Assembly (NCBI RefSeq): GCF_005490785.1
Contig: NZ_CP027295.1
Span: 2,480,001 to 2,544,000, forward strand
Length of the DNA: 64,000 bases
Reading direction: 5' to 3'
Source: Brachybacterium sp. SGAir0954
GTDB taxonomy: Bacteria > Actinomycetota > Actinomycetes > Actinomycetales > Dermabacteraceae
Within the stretch, counting starts at the first letter, position 1. The number at the start of each line of letters is the position of its first letter. The notes below the pieces were generated by a model. The model ran no database searches, was not told where the DNA came from, and was given only the letters and a program-made list of their open reading frames with translations. Positions 24,813-35,327 of the stretch are shown piece after piece. A program made the translations under genes and the position numbers.

Positions 24813-26912
24813 GTGACCGACACCTTCAAGGCCCCCGAGGGCTGGACCGAGCTCGACAAGCGCGCCGTGGACACCGTGCGCGTGCTCGCCGCGGACGCCG
24901 TGCAGAAGGTGGGCAACGGCCACCCCGGCACCGCCGTGAGCCTCGCCCCCGCCGCGTACCTGCTCTACCAGGACGTCATGCGTCACGACCCGAAGGACCC
25001 GTCGTGGCTGGGCCGCGACCGCTTCGTCCTCTCCGCGGGCCACTCGAGCCTGACCCAGTACATCCAGCTGTACCTCGGCGGCTTCGGGCTCGAGCTCGAG
25101 GACATCGAGGCGCTGCGCACCTGGGGCTCCAAGACCCCTGGCCACCCCGAGAATTTCCACACGAAGGGCGTGGAGATCACCACCGGCCCCCTCGGCCAGG
25201 GCATCTCCTCCGCCGTGGGCATGGCGATGGCGCAGCGCCGCGAGCGCGGCCTGCTCGATCCCGAGGCGGCCGCGGGCGAGAGCCCCTTCGACCACTTCAC
25301 CTACGTCATCGCCTCCGACGGCGACCTCGAGGAGGGCGTCTCGAGCGAGGCCAGCTCCCTGGCGGGCACCCAGAAGCTCGGCAACCTCATCGTCCTGTGG
25401 GACGACAACGAGATCTCCATCGAGGGCGACACCTCGATCGCGTTCACCGAGGACACCGCCGCGCGCTACGAGGCCTACGGCTGGGACGTGCGCACCGTCG
25501 ACTGGACCAACGGCGGCACCGAGTACGTCGAGGACGTCGCGGCGCTCAAGCAGGCCATCGTCGAGGCGCAGGGCGTCACCGACAAGCCGACCTTCATCCG
25601 TCTGCGCACCGTCATCGGCTGGCCCACCCCGGGCAAGGCCGGCAGCCACTCCGTCCACGGCTCCGCCCTGGGCGACGAGGCCGTCGCCGGCCTGAAGAAG
25701 GAGCTCGGCTTCGACCCCGAGAAGACCTTCGAGGTCTCTGACGAGGTCATCGCCCACACCCGCGCCCTCGCGGACCGCGCGGCCGAGCAGAAGGCCGAGT
25801 GGGACAAGGGCTACCAGGCGTGGCGCTCCGCGAACGCGGAGAAGGCGGCCCTCCTGGACCGCCTCCAGGCGCGCGAGCTCCCCGAGGGCTTCGCCGAGGC
25901 GTTCCCGACCTTCGAGGCCGACGCCAAGGGCGTCGCGACCCGCGCCGCCTCCGGCACGGTCCTCGAGAAGCTCGCCCCGGTGCTCCCCGAGCTGTGGGGC
26001 GGCTCCGCCGACCTCGCCGGTTCGAACAACACCACGATGAAGGGTGAGCCGTCCTTCATCCCCGCGGAGTACTCCTCCTCCGAGTTCGCCGGTGACGAGT
26101 ACGGCCGCACGCTGCACTTCGGCATCCGCGAGCACGCGATGGGCGCGATCCTCTCCGGCATCTCGCTGCACGGCCTGACGCGTCCCTACGGCGGCACGTT
26201 CTTCCAGTTCGCGGACTACATGCGCGGCGCCGTGCGCCTCGCGTCCCTCATGAAGGTCCCCGCGACCTACGTGTGGACCCACGACTCGATCGGCCTCGGC
26301 GAGGACGGCCCGACCCACCAGCCGGTCGAGCACCTGGCCGCCTATCGCGCGATCCCGAACCTCTCGATCGTGCGCCCGGCGGACGCCAACGAGACCGCCC
26401 AGGCCTGGAAGGCCCTGCTCGAGCGCGACAACGGCCCCGTCGGCCTGATCCTCTCCCGCCAGGCGCTGCCCACGCTGGACCGCAGCGAGTACGCGGGCGC
26501 CGAGGGCCTCGCCCAGGGCGGCTACGTCCTCAAGGACGCCTCGAACGGCGCCCCCGAGGTCATCCTCATCGCCACCGGCTCCGAGGTGCAGTACGCCGTC
26601 GAGGCGCAGAAGCAGCTCGAGGCGGAGGGCACGCCCACCCGCCTGGTCTCCATGCCGTCCGTCGAGTGGTTCGACGAGCAGTCCGACGAGTACAAGGAGT
26701 CCGTGCTCCCCTCCTCGGTCACCGCCCGCGTGACCGTCGAGGCCGGCATCGCGATGCCGTGGTACCGCTTCCTGGGCACCGCCGGCCGCGCGGTCTCCCT
26801 CGAGCACTACGGCGCCTCGGCCGACGCCAAGACGCTGTTCACGGAGTTCGGCTTCACGGCGGAGGCCGTCGTCGCCGCCGCCAAGGAGTCCCTGGCCGCC
26901 GCCGGCGCCTGA
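24813..26912 (+). CDS. tkt: Transketolase
   Basis: A 699-residue thiamine-diphosphate enzyme of the non-oxidative pentose phosphate pathway that moves two-carbon units between ketoses and aldoses. Motifs: [12 protein letters not shown] near residue 30, [14 protein letters not shown], the TPP/Mg site [24 protein letters not shown], and in the pyrimidine domain [11 protein letters not shown] and [19 protein letters not shown]. The GTG at 24813 is chosen because GAAAGGAAG precedes it. It is the first gene of tkt-tal-zwf-opcA/pgl. Codon bias is extreme, as expected for a highly expressed gene. Confidence 0.96.
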   Translation: MTDTFKAPEGWTELDKRAVDTVRVLAADAVQKVGNGHPGTAVSLAPAAYLLYQDVMRHDPKDPSWLGRDRFVLSAGHSSLTQYIQLYLGGFGLELEDIEALRTWGSKTPGHPENFHTKGVEITTGPLGQGISSAVGMAMAQRRERGLLDPEAAAGESPFDHFTYVIASDGDLEEGVSSEASSLAGTQKLGNLIVLWDDNEISIEGDTSIAFTEDTAARYEAYGWDVRTVDWTNGGTEYVEDVAALKQAIVEAQGVTDKPTFIRLRTVIGWPTPGKAGSHSVHGSALGDEAVAGLKKELGFDPEKTFEVSDEVIAHTRALADRAAEQKAEWDKGYQAWRSANAEKAALLDRLQARELPEGFAEAFPTFEADAKGVATRAASGTVLEKLAPVLPELWGGSADLAGSNNTTMKGEPSFIPAEYSSSEFAGDEYGRTLHFGIREHAMGAILSGISLHGLTRPYGGTFFQFADYMRGAVRLASLMKVPATYVWTHDSIGLGEDGPTHQPVEHLAAYRAIPNLSIVRPADANETAQAWKALLERDNGPVGLILSRQALPTLDRSEYAGAEGLAQGGYVLKDASNGAPEVILIATGSEVQYAVEAQKQLEAEGTPTRLVSMPSVEWFDEQSDEYKESVLPSSVTARVTVEAGIAMPWYRFLGTAGRAVSLEHYGASADAKTLFTEFGFTAEAVVAAAKESLAAAGA

Positions 26913-26920
26913 TCCGCACG

Positions 26921-26951
26921 AGGGGGGGGGACCCCTGGGGTCCCGCCCCTC
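26921..26951 (+). terminator. GC-rich hairpin between tkt and tal
   Basis: GGGACCCC (26928-26935) pairs with GGGGTCCC (26937-26944), and an outer GAGGGG/CCCCTC can extend the stem. It lies 9 nt behind the tkt stop and could be a partial terminator or an mRNA stabiliser within the operon. Confidence 0.45.
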
Positions 26952-27012
26952 ACCCCGCCATCCCCATCGTTCGCACGGGGCGCCACGAGCGCCCGGAAGG
27001 ACATCGCCACCC

Positions 27013-28125
27013 ATGGCACAGAACCCCCAGACCCAGGCCCTCAGCGACGCCGGCGTCTCCATCTGGCTCGACGACCTCTCCCGCGGCCGCCTCAGCTCCG
27101 GCAACCTGCAGGAGCTCGTCGACACGAAGAACATCGTCGGCGTGACCACCAACCCCTCGATCTTCCAGGCCGCCATCTCCGGCGCCGAGGACTACGACGC
27201 GGACATCGCCGCCCTCGCGAAGGACGGCAAGGACGTCGAGGCCGTCATCGAGAAGCTCACGACGGACGACGTCCGCTCCGCGGCGGACCTCTTCTCCGGC
27301 GTCTACGCCTCGAGCAAGGGCTTCGACGGCCGCGTCTCCATCGAGGTGGACCCCCGCCTCGCCCACGAGACCGAGAAGACCATCGAGCAGGCCAAGCGCC
27401 TCTTCGAGATCGTCGGCCGCGAGAACGTCATGATCAAGATCCCCGCGACCCTCGAGGGCCTCCCGGCGATCACCGCGGTCATCGCCGAGGGCATCAGCGT
27501 CAACGTGACCCTGATCTTCTCGGGCGACCGCTACCAGCAGGTCATCGACGCCTACCTCGCGGGCCTCGAGAAGGCCGCGGAGGCCGGCAAGGACCTCTCC
27601 ACCATCCACTCGGTGGCGTCCTTCTTCGTCTCCCGCGTCGACACCGAGATCGACGCCCGCCTCGAGAAGATCGGCGGCGACGCGGCGGCCCTCAAGGGCA
27701 AGGCCGGCGTCGCCAACGCGCAGGCCGCCTTCGGCATCTACCTCGCCGCCTTCGGCTCCGAGCGCTTCGCCGCGCTCGAGGCCAAGGGCGCCAACGTGCA
27801 GCGCGCGCTGTGGGCGTCCACCGGGGTGAAGAACCCCGAGTACTCCGACACCATGTACGTCGACCAGCTCGTGGCCTCCCCCGTCGTGAACACCATGCCG
27901 GAGAAGACCCTCGACGCCGCGGCCGACCACTCCGCGCCGGCCCCCGCGCTCGACGCGGCCGCCGCGCAGGCCGGCCAGGCCGTCCTCGACCAGGTCGCCG
28001 CCGCCGGCGTCGACCTCGCCGACGTCTTCGCCGTCCTCGAGTCCGAGGGCGTCGAGAAGTTCGAGCAGGCCTGGGGCCAGCTGCTCGAGACCGTCTCCGC
28101 CTCGATCGACGCCGCCCGCGCCTGA
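27013..28125 (+). CDS. tal: Transaldolase
   Basis: A 370-residue enzyme that transfers a dihydroxyacetone unit between sedoheptulose-7-phosphate and glyceraldehyde-3-phosphate. It is of the longer actinobacterial/cyanobacterial class. Motifs: [13 protein letters not shown] near residue 40, [13 protein letters not shown], and the Schiff-base lysine in NVMIKIPAT at about residue 140. The ATG at 27013 follows CGGAAGGAC. It stands 100 nt behind tkt with a hairpin between. In many relatives pgi follows; here zwf does, after a strong hairpin. Confidence 0.95.
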   Translation: MAQNPQTQALSDAGVSIWLDDLSRGRLSSGNLQELVDTKNIVGVTTNPSIFQAAISGAEDYDADIAALAKDGKDVEAVIEKLTTDDVRSAADLFSGVYASSKGFDGRVSIEVDPRLAHETEKTIEQAKRLFEIVGRENVMIKIPATLEGLPAITAVIAEGISVNVTLIFSGDRYQQVIDAYLAGLEKAAEAGKDLSTIHSVASFFVSRVDTEIDARLEKIGGDAAALKGKAGVANAQAAFGIYLAAFGSERFAALEAKGANVQRALWASTGVKNPEYSDTMYVDQLVASPVVNTMPEKTLDAAADHSAPAPALDAAAAQAGQAVLDQVAAAGVDLADVFAVLESEGVEKFEQAWGQLLETVSASIDAARA

Positions 28126-28131
28126 TCCCGC

Positions 28132-28185
28132 CCGTGCGCACGGCCCCTCCCCCGACCCCGGCCCGGGGAGGGGCCGTGCGCACGG
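28132..28185 (+). terminator. 21-bp perfect hairpin between tal and zwf
   Basis: Arms 28132-28152 and 28165-28185 are perfectly complementary with a 12-nt loop. It begins 7 nt behind the tal stop and ends 32 nt before the zwf GTG. It is probably a terminator that lowers or separates zwf transcription from tkt-tal. No U-tract is present. Confidence 0.75.
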
Positions 28186-28216
28186 TTCCGTGTCCAGTGT
28201 CCAGGAAGGGACCACA

Positions 28217-29779
28217 GTGACCGACTCCAGTGCGCCCACGTCAGGGCGCGACGCGCAGGACGCCCTCAACCCCCTGCGCGATACGCGTGACCGGCGGCTC
28301 CCGCTCATCGCCGGGCCCAGCTCGATGGTGATGTTCGGCGTCACCGGCGACCTCGCCCGCAAGAAGCTGCTGCCCGCCATCTACGACCTCACCCACCGCG
28401 GCCTGCTGCCCCCGAGCTTCGGGCTCGTCGGCTACGGCCGCCGCGACTGGTCCGACGACGACTTCGCCGAGTACGTGAAGAAGTCCGTCTCCGAGCACTC
28501 CCGCACGGGCTTCTCGGAGAGCGTCTTCGAGCAGCTCCGCGGCGGTCTGCGCTTCGTGACCGGCACCTTCGACGACCCAGCCGCCTTCGAGCGCCTCACC
28601 GAGGTCGTCGGCGAGCTGGACCGCACCCGCGGCACCGGCGGCAACCACGCCTTCTACCTCTCGATCCCGCCGGACGCCTTCCCGCAGGTGTGCGAGCAGC
28701 TCGCGAACTCCGGGCTGAACACGCCGCGCGACGGCTCCTGGCGGCGCGTCGTCATCGAGAAGCCCTTCGGGCACGATCTCGAGTCCGCCCGCGAGCTCAA
28801 CGCCGTGGTCGAGAAGGTCTTCCGTCCCGAGGACGTCTTCCGCATCGACCACTACCTCGGCAAGGAGACGGTGCAGAACATCCTCGCGCTGCGCTTCGCC
28901 AACCAGCTCTTCGAGCCGGTCTGGAACGCCAGCTACGTGGACCACGTGCAGATCACGATGGCCGAGGACATCGGCATCGGCTCGCGCGCGGGCTACTACG
29001 ACGGCATCGGCACCGCCCGCGACGTCATCCAGAACCACCTGCTCCAGCTGCTCGCCCTCACCGCGATGGAGGAGCCCGTCTCCTTCCGCGCCGAGGACCT
29101 CCGCGCGGAGAAGGAGAAGGTGCTCGCGGCCATCGAGCTGCCCGAGGACCTCGCCGCGCACACCGCCCGCGGCCAGTACGTGAGCGGTTGGCAGGGCGGC
29201 GAGGAGGTCAAGGCATACCTCGAGGAGGACGGCATCCCCGCCGACTCCGCGACCGAGACCTTCGCCGCCATGCGCCTGGACATCGCGACCCGCCGCTGGG
29301 CGGGCGTGCCGTTCTACCTGCGCGCCGGCAAGCGCCTGGGACGCCGCGTCACCGAGATCGCCGTCGTCTTCAAGCGCGCGCCGTTCCTGCCCTTCCGCTC
29401 CACGGACACCGCGGACCTCGGCCAGAACGCGATCGTCATCCGCGTCCAGCCGGACGAGGGCGTGACCCTGCGCTTCGGCTCCAAGGTCCCCGGCACCCAG
29501 ATGGAGGTGCGGGACGTCTCGATGGACTTCGCCTACGGCATGAACTTCACCGAGGAGTCCCCCGAGGCCTACGAGCGGCTCATCCTCGACGCGCTGCTCG
29601 GCGATCCGCCGCTGTTCCCGCGCCAGAAGGAGGTCGAGCTGTCCTGGAAGGTCCTCGACCCCATCACCGCGTACTGGGCCGAGCACCTGAGGCCCGCTCC
29701 CTACCGCCCCGGCTCCTGGGGACCGGACACCGCGCACGAGATGCTCGCCCGTGACGGACGTACCTGGAGGCGACCGTGA
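28217..29779 (+). CDS. zwf: Glucose-6-phosphate dehydrogenase
   Basis: A 520-residue enzyme that oxidises glucose-6-phosphate to 6-phosphogluconolactone with NADP+. Nucleotide-binding motif FGVTGDLARKKLLPAIYDL near residue 38; substrate and catalytic motif RIDHYLGKETVQNILALRF at about residue 212; also VVIEKPFGHDL and YLRAGKRL. The GTG at 28217 has AGGAAGGG upstream, which decides the start. The last 4 nt overlap the opcA/pgl fusion, so G6PDH and its partner protein are translated together. It is the full family length. Confidence 0.96.
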   Translation: MTDSSAPTSGRDAQDALNPLRDTRDRRLPLIAGPSSMVMFGVTGDLARKKLLPAIYDLTHRGLLPPSFGLVGYGRRDWSDDDFAEYVKKSVSEHSRTGFSESVFEQLRGGLRFVTGTFDDPAAFERLTEVVGELDRTRGTGGNHAFYLSIPPDAFPQVCEQLANSGLNTPRDGSWRRVVIEKPFGHDLESARELNAVVEKVFRPEDVFRIDHYLGKETVQNILALRFANQLFEPVWNASYVDHVQITMAEDIGIGSRAGYYDGIGTARDVIQNHLLQLLALTAMEEPVSFRAEDLRAEKEKVLAAIELPEDLAAHTARGQYVSGWQGGEEVKAYLEEDGIPADSATETFAAMRLDIATRRWAGVPFYLRAGKRLGRRVTEIAVVFKRAPFLPFRSTDTADLGQNAIVIRVQPDEGVTLRFGSKVPGTQMEVRDVSMDFAYGMNFTEESPEAYERLILDALLGDPPLFPRQKEVELSWKVLDPITAYWAEHLRPAPYRPGSWGPDTAHEMLARDGRTWRRP

Positions 29780-31485
29780 TCACCACCCTGCAAGACACCA
29801 CCGCCTCGGCCGTCGCGAAGACGATGACCGAGATGCGCGAGACCTTCGGCGCGAACACCATCGGCCGGGTCCTCACGCTGATCATCGTCGCGACCGGTGA
29901 GACGATCGACGAGCCCCTCGAGGCCGCCGTCCACGCCTCGCACGAGCACCCCGCGCGGGTCATCGTGGTCGACGTGGACCAGGAGGCGGAGACCTCCGGC
30001 CTCGACGCGGAGATCCGCGTGGGCCGCGACGCCGGCGCCGGCGAGATCATCATCCTGCGGGCCCGCGGGAACACGATGATCGCCCCGGACACGCTCGTCA
30101 TGCCGCTGCTGCTGCCGGACGCCCCGATCGTCACCTGGTGGCCGGAGGCGGCTCCGTCCGCCCCGGTGAACGACGTCCTCGGCTCCATGTCGCAGCGTCG
30201 CATCACCGACGCGGCCGCCTGCTCGAACCCGGTGGGCACGCTCAAGCGGCTCCGCCGCGGGTACACGAGCGGCGACTCGGACCTCGCCTGGTCGCGACTG
30301 ACCACCTGGCGCGGTCTCGTGGCGAGCCTGTACGAGATCACGCCCGTCGCCGTCCCCTCGGCCGTCGAGGTCACGGGCCAGGAGGACGATCCCTCGGTCG
30401 TCCTCATGAAGGCATGGCTCGAGAACGCGCTCGGCGTGGAGGTCACCCTCCGCGCCCCGGAGCAGGACGCCGCGGGCCAGGGCGTGCAGGGGCTCAGCCT
30501 CGAGCGTCCCGACGGCACGATCGCCCTGCGTCGCACCGGCGAGGACACCGTGGTGCTGTCGCTCCCGGGCGACGACTCCGACCAGCACGTGACGATGCCG
30601 CAGCGCTCGCTGTACGAGCTGCTCGCGGAAGAGCTGCGTCGCCTGGATCCCGACGAGGTCTACGGCGAGGTCCTCGCCCATGCCTTCACGGGCGTCGACG
30701 ACGCGGCGACCTTCGCCTCCGGCAAGCCCGCGCCCACGGACGTCGTCTCGGCGGACGCCGCCGGCGTCGCGACCGAGGCTGCCACCGCCGCCGCGGCGCG
30801 TCTGGCCGAGGCGCAGACCGAGCGCGGGGTCGCGCATCTCGTCGTCACGGGCGGGACCGTCGGCGTGCGCGCCGCCGGTGCCCTGCCCGCGGCGCTCGAG
30901 GCCGCGGGCGTGGACCTCTCGACCCTCCACCTGTGGTGGGGCGACGAGCGCTTCGTCGGCCCGGACGACGACGACCGCAACGCGGTGCAGGTCCGCGAGG
31001 GCCTGCTCGAGCCGCTCGAGGCGGCGGGGCTGCCCGAGCGCAACGTGCACCTCGTGCCCTCCACGCAGGACGGCATGTCCCTCGCGGAGGCCGCCGCCTG
31101 GTACGGCCAGCAGCTCGACTCCGCGGGCGGCGACGAGCCGTTCCGCACCCGCGGCCGCGCGTTCTTCGACGTGCTGTGGCTCGGGGTCGGTCCGGACGCC
31201 CATGTGGCCTCGCTGTTCCCGGGCCACCCGGCGCAGCGGGTCACGAGCGCGAGCGCGATCCCGGTGGAGGACTCCCCCAAGCCCCCGCCGCTGCGGGTGT
31301 CGCTCTCCTGGCCCGTGCTGAACTCGGCGCGCCATGTGGCGCTGCTCGTGGCCGGCGCGGAGAAGGCGGAGGCCGTCGCGAAGGCCCATGGCGACATCGA
31401 CCCGCTGCAGGTGCCGGCGTCCTCGGTGCGCGGGCTCGAGTCGACGACCTGGTTCCTCGACGAGGCGGCCGCCGGGAAGCTCTGA
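29776..31485 (+). CDS. opcA-pgl: Fused OpcA (G6PDH assembly protein) and 6-phosphogluconolactonase
   Basis: A 569-residue single reading frame. Residues 1 to about 310 are OpcA, which supports G6PDH oligomerisation and activity (TLIIVATGETIDEPLEAAVH, VMPLLLPDAPIVTWWPEAAP, ITDAAACSNPVGTLKRLRRG). After a short linker, residues about 320-569 are 6-phosphogluconolactonase, the next enzyme after G6PDH (HLVVTGGTVGVRAAGALPAAL, LWWGDERFVGPDDDDRN and the catalytic-region WLGVGPDAHVASLFPG). The GTG overlaps the zwf stop by 4 nt. Both parts have normal length, so this is a true fusion without loss. In most actinobacteria opcA and pgl are separate adjacent genes. Assembly error is unlikely, as the frame is continuous and codon use is uniform. 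Confidence 0.93.
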   Translation: MITTLQDTTASAVAKTMTEMRETFGANTIGRVLTLIIVATGETIDEPLEAAVHASHEHPARVIVVDVDQEAETSGLDAEIRVGRDAGAGEIIILRARGNTMIAPDTLVMPLLLPDAPIVTWWPEAAPSAPVNDVLGSMSQRRITDAAACSNPVGTLKRLRRGYTSGDSDLAWSRLTTWRGLVASLYEITPVAVPSAVEVTGQEDDPSVVLMKAWLENALGVEVTLRAPEQDAAGQGVQGLSLERPDGTIALRRTGEDTVVLSLPGDDSDQHVTMPQRSLYELLAEELRRLDPDEVYGEVLAHAFTGVDDAATFASGKPAPTDVVSADAAGVATEAATAAAARLAEAQTERGVAHLVVTGGTVGVRAAGALPAALEAAGVDLSTLHLWWGDERFVGPDDDDRNAVQVREGLLEPLEAAGLPERNVHLVPSTQDGMSLAEAAAWYGQQLDSAGGDEPFRTRGRAFFDVLWLGVGPDAHVASLFPGHPAQRVTSASAIPVEDSPKPPPLRVSLSWPVLNSARHVALLVAGAEKAEAVAKAHGDIDPLQVPASSVRGLESTTWFLDEAAAGKL

Positions 31486-31502
31486 CCGCTTCCTGACACG
31501 AG

Positions 31503-31539
31503 AGAGCCCGTCCTCCTGCCGAGCAGGGGGACGGGCTCT
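31503..31539. terminator. Bidirectional terminator between opcA-pgl and secG
   Basis: A 17-bp stem (31503-31519 with 31523-31539), with one G-U pair, between convergent operons. The plus-strand side ends in TTCGTCT. Confidence 0.85.
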
Positions 31540-31594
31540 TCGTCTGCGGTACGGCGACGCATGCGGCGGGTGGTGCCGGGCGCCGGCAGCCGGG

Positions 31595-31855
31595 TCAGAG
31601 CATGCGCTCGAGGATGCCGAGGCCCACGCAGCACGCGCCCCAGAGGATCGCCACGGTCACCGTGAGGCGGTTGAGGTTGCGCTCCGCGACGCCCGAGGCG
31701 CTCGCGGAGGAGGAGACGCCGCCGCCGAACATGTCGGAGAGACCGCCGCCGCGCCCCTTGTGCAGGAGGACGAGCAGCACCAGGAGCAGGCTCGTCACGG
31801 CGAGCAGCACCAGGAGGATGGTCTTGATGAGGCTGAGATCCACGAGGGAGTGCAC
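31595..31855 (-). CDS. secG: Preprotein translocase subunit SecG
   Basis: An 86-residue membrane protein of the SecYEG channel. It has two membrane helices (KTILLVLLAVTSLLLVLLVL and TVTVAILWGACCVGLGIL) joined by a Gly/Ser-rich loop with HKGRGGGLSDMFGGG, the family signature. The position behind tpiA is conserved in actinobacteria. The start is GTG with GGAAGG upstream. A hairpin stands between tpiA and secG and a TATCCT -10 behind it, so secG probably has its own promoter. Confidence 0.93.
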   Translation of the reverse strand: MHSLVDLSLIKTILLVLLAVTSLLLVLLVLLHKGRGGGLSDMFGGGVSSSASASGVAERNLNRLTVTVAILWGACCVGLGILERML

Positions 31856-31883
31856 CTTCCACAGGGGTCGGACGTACCGGTCA

Positions 31884-31889
31884 AGGATA
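31884..31889 (-). promoter_or_regulatory. Candidate -10 (TATCCT) for secG
   Basis: On the minus strand TATCCT lies 28 nt before the secG GTG, just downstream of the tpiA hairpin. The leader of about 22 nt contains GGAAGG. Confidence 0.45.
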
Positions 31890-31903
31890 CGGCACGGTGC
31901 GCG

Positions 31904-31935
31904 GACGGGCCGGACCCCGCGGGGTCCGGCCCGTC
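31904..31935 (-). terminator. Hairpin terminator behind tpiA
   Basis: Arms 31904-31918 and 31921-31935 form a perfect 15-bp stem, with a 4-nt practical loop. It lies 46 nt beyond the tpiA stop and upstream of the secG promoter. Confidence 0.75.
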
Positions 31936-31981
31936 ACAGCGTCGAGGTCGCCGGGGCGCCGGCGACCGAAGGAACGATCGC

Positions 31982-32758
31982 TCAGGCGTCCTGGAACCGG
32001 ACGATCTTCGCGAACTCGTCCGCCTTGAGCGAGGCGCCGCCCACGAGGGCGCCGTCCACATCCGGGCGCTGCATGAGCTCGGCGACGTTCGAGGACTTCA
32101 CCGAGCCGCCGTAGAGGACGCGCACGGCGTCCGCCGCGGTGTCGCCGTGGACGGTGCGGACCCACTCGCGGATCGCGGCGCAGACCTCCTGCGCGTCGTC
32201 CGGGGTGGCGACCTCGCCGGTGCCGATGGCCCACACGGGCTCGTAGGCGATGACGGTCCTCGCGACCTGCTCGGCGTCGAGGCCCTCGAGGCCGCCCTCG
32301 ACCTGTGCGAGGGAGAACTCGACCTGCTTGCCGGCCTTGCGCTCGTCGAGCGCCTCGCCCACGCACAGGATCGGCGTGAGGCCCGCCGCGAAGGCGGCCT
32401 TCACCTTGGCGTTCGTGACCTGCTCGGTCTCGCCGTGGTACTGGCGGCGCTCCGAGTGGCCGACGGCGACGTAGGTCGCGCCGAGGGCGGTCAGCATCGC
32501 ACCGGAGATCTCGCCGGTGTAGGCGCCGGACTCGTGCTCGGAGATGTCCTGGGCGCCGTAGCCGATCGGGAGCTTCCCGGCGTCCACGGCGGTCTGCACG
32601 GTGCGCAGGTCCACCGCGGGCGGCAGCACGACGGCCTCGACGGCCGAGGTGTCCAGGCCCTTGAGCGCGTCGCCCAGGTCCTCGACGAGGGCGAGGCCCT
32701 GCTTCCAGTCGAGGTTCATCTTCCAGTTGCCCGCCATGAGCGGGGTGCGGGTGGTCAT
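31982..32758 (-). CDS. tpiA: Triosephosphate isomerase
   Basis: A 258-residue TIM barrel that interconverts dihydroxyacetone phosphate and glyceraldehyde-3-phosphate. It shows [10 protein letters not shown] (catalytic Lys), [12 protein letters not shown] (catalytic His), [16 protein letters not shown] (catalytic Glu and mobile loop 6) and [11 protein letters not shown] (phosphate binding). The ATG overlaps the pgk stop by 4 nt, so the two are co-translated. The length is typical. Confidence 0.96.
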   Translation of the reverse strand: MTTRTPLMAGNWKMNLDWKQGLALVEDLGDALKGLDTSAVEAVVLPPAVDLRTVQTAVDAGKLPIGYGAQDISEHESGAYTGEISGAMLTALGATYVAVGHSERRQYHGETEQVTNAKVKAAFAAGLTPILCVGEALDERKAGKQVEFSLAQVEGGLEGLDAEQVARTVIAYEPVWAIGTGEVATPDDAQEVCAAIREWVRTVHGDTAADAVRVLYGGSVKSSNVAELMQRPDVDGALVGGASLKADEFAKIVRFQDA

Positions 32759-33957
32759 GCCTTGCCCTCCTCGAGGATCGCGATGCCCGGCAGCTCCTTG
32801 CCCTCGATGAGCTCGAGGCTCGCACCGCCGCCGGTGGAGATGTGCGAGAAACGGTCCTCGGCCACGCCGAGGGTGCGCACGGCCGCGGCGGAGTCGCCGC
32901 CGCCGACCACGGTGTACCCCGGGGCCGAGGCGAGGGACTCCGCGACCGCCGCGGTGCCCTTCGCGAAGGACGGGAACTCGAAGACGCCCATGGGGCCGTT
33001 CCAGAACACGGTGGCGGCGTCCGCCATCTTGTCCCCGAACAGCTTCGCGGTCTCCGGGCCGATGTCCATGCCCTCCTCGTCCGCGGGGATCGAGTCCGCG
33101 GCGACGACCGTCGGCGTGGCGTCCGCGGAGAACTCGGGGGCCACGACGGTGTCCACCGGGAGGACCAGCTCGACGCCGTTCGCGGCCGCGCGATCGAGGT
33201 ACTCCTTGACCACCTCGACCTTCGACTCGTCCAGCAGCGACTTGCCGACCTCGAGGCCCTGGGCCTTCTGGAAGGTGTAGGCCATGCCGCCGCCGATGAG
33301 GATGCGGTCGGCCTTGCCCAGCAGGTTGTCGATCACGCCGAGCTTGTCGGCGATCTTCGCGCCGCCGAGGACGACCACGAAGGGTCGCTCGGGCTCGTCG
33401 GTCACCTTCCGCAGCGCCTCGACCTCGCGGAGCACGAGCTCGCCGGCCGCGGCCGGGAGCAGCGTCGCGAGCTCGTAGACGGAGGCCTGCTTGCGGTGGA
33501 CCACGCCGAACCCGTCGGAGACGAAGGCGTCGCCGAGGGCCGCGAGCTTCTCCGCGAAGGCGAGGCGCTCGGCGTCGTCCTTCGCGGTCTCGCCCGCGTT
33601 GAAGCGCAGGTTCTCGAGGACGGCCACGCGGCCCTCCTCGAGCGCGCCGACGGTCGCGGTGGCCGCGTCGCCCACGGTGTCCTCGGCGAAGGCGACCTCC
33701 TGGCCGAGCAGCTCGCCCAGGCGGGAGACGACCGGTCGCAGGGAGTACTTCTCCTCCGGCGCGCCCTTGGGGCGGCCGAGGTGGGAGACGACGACGACCT
33801 TCGCGCCGGCCTCGACGAGGCGCGTGAGGGTCGGCAGCGCCGCACGGATGCGGCCGTCGTCGGTGATGGTGGTGCCGTCCAGCGGCACGTTGAGGTCGGC
33901 GCGCACGATGACGCGCTGGCCGCGCAGGTCACCGAGGGAATCGATGGTCTTCAGCAC
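32755..33957 (-). CDS. pgk: Phosphoglycerate kinase
   Basis: A 400-residue two-domain kinase that forms ATP and 3-phosphoglycerate from 1,3-bisphosphoglycerate. The N-terminal domain has [14 protein letters not shown] and VSHLGRPKG; the C-terminal nucleotide domain has [20 protein letters not shown] and [12 protein letters not shown]. The ATG at 33957 follows GGAG. It lies 105 nt behind gap, with a hairpin between, and overlaps tpiA by 4 nt. It is a standard gap-pgk-tpiA glycolytic operon. Confidence 0.96.
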   Translation of the reverse strand: MLKTIDSLGDLRGQRVIVRADLNVPLDGTTITDDGRIRAALPTLTRLVEAGAKVVVVSHLGRPKGAPEEKYSLRPVVSRLGELLGQEVAFAEDTVGDAATATVGALEEGRVAVLENLRFNAGETAKDDAERLAFAEKLAALGDAFVSDGFGVVHRKQASVYELATLLPAAAGELVLREVEALRKVTDEPERPFVVVLGGAKIADKLGVIDNLLGKADRILIGGGMAYTFQKAQGLEVGKSLLDESKVEVVKEYLDRAAANGVELVLPVDTVVAPEFSADATPTVVAADSIPADEEGMDIGPETAKLFGDKMADAATVFWNGPMGVFEFPSFAKGTAAVAESLASAPGYTVVGGGDSAAAVRTLGVAEDRFSHISTGGGASLELIEGKELPGIAILEEGKA

Positions 33958-33989
33958 GAGAGCTCCTCGCAGGGTGGGGTGGACAGGGC

Positions 33990-34043
33990 GGAGCCCGCCC
34001 GGACGCCGGGTCGCCGGGGGCGACTCAGCTCCGGACGGGCTCC
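33990..34043 (-). terminator. Intercistronic hairpin between gap and pgk
   Basis: Arms 33990-34003 and 34030-34043 pair over 14 positions with one C/T difference (A-C or G-U, depending on strand) and enclose a second GC-rich stem. It may be a partial terminator or processing site that gives gap more transcript than pgk-tpiA. Confidence 0.5.
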
Positions 34044-34062
34044 GTCGATGATCCGGGGAGGA

Positions 34063-35172
<1,110 letters not shown>

Positions 35173-35327
35173 TCAATGAGGAGGGTCATCCACATCACTG
35201 TCCGTCCGAGGAGCGGGACGGCGTGCACACTCTGTGGGACGGACCGGCGCCCGGGCACCCGGCGCGGGACCTCGGTCCCGGGCCGCCCGGCCCGCGGCGG
35301 CGCCGCGGGGCGACGGGCTCGGGACGC

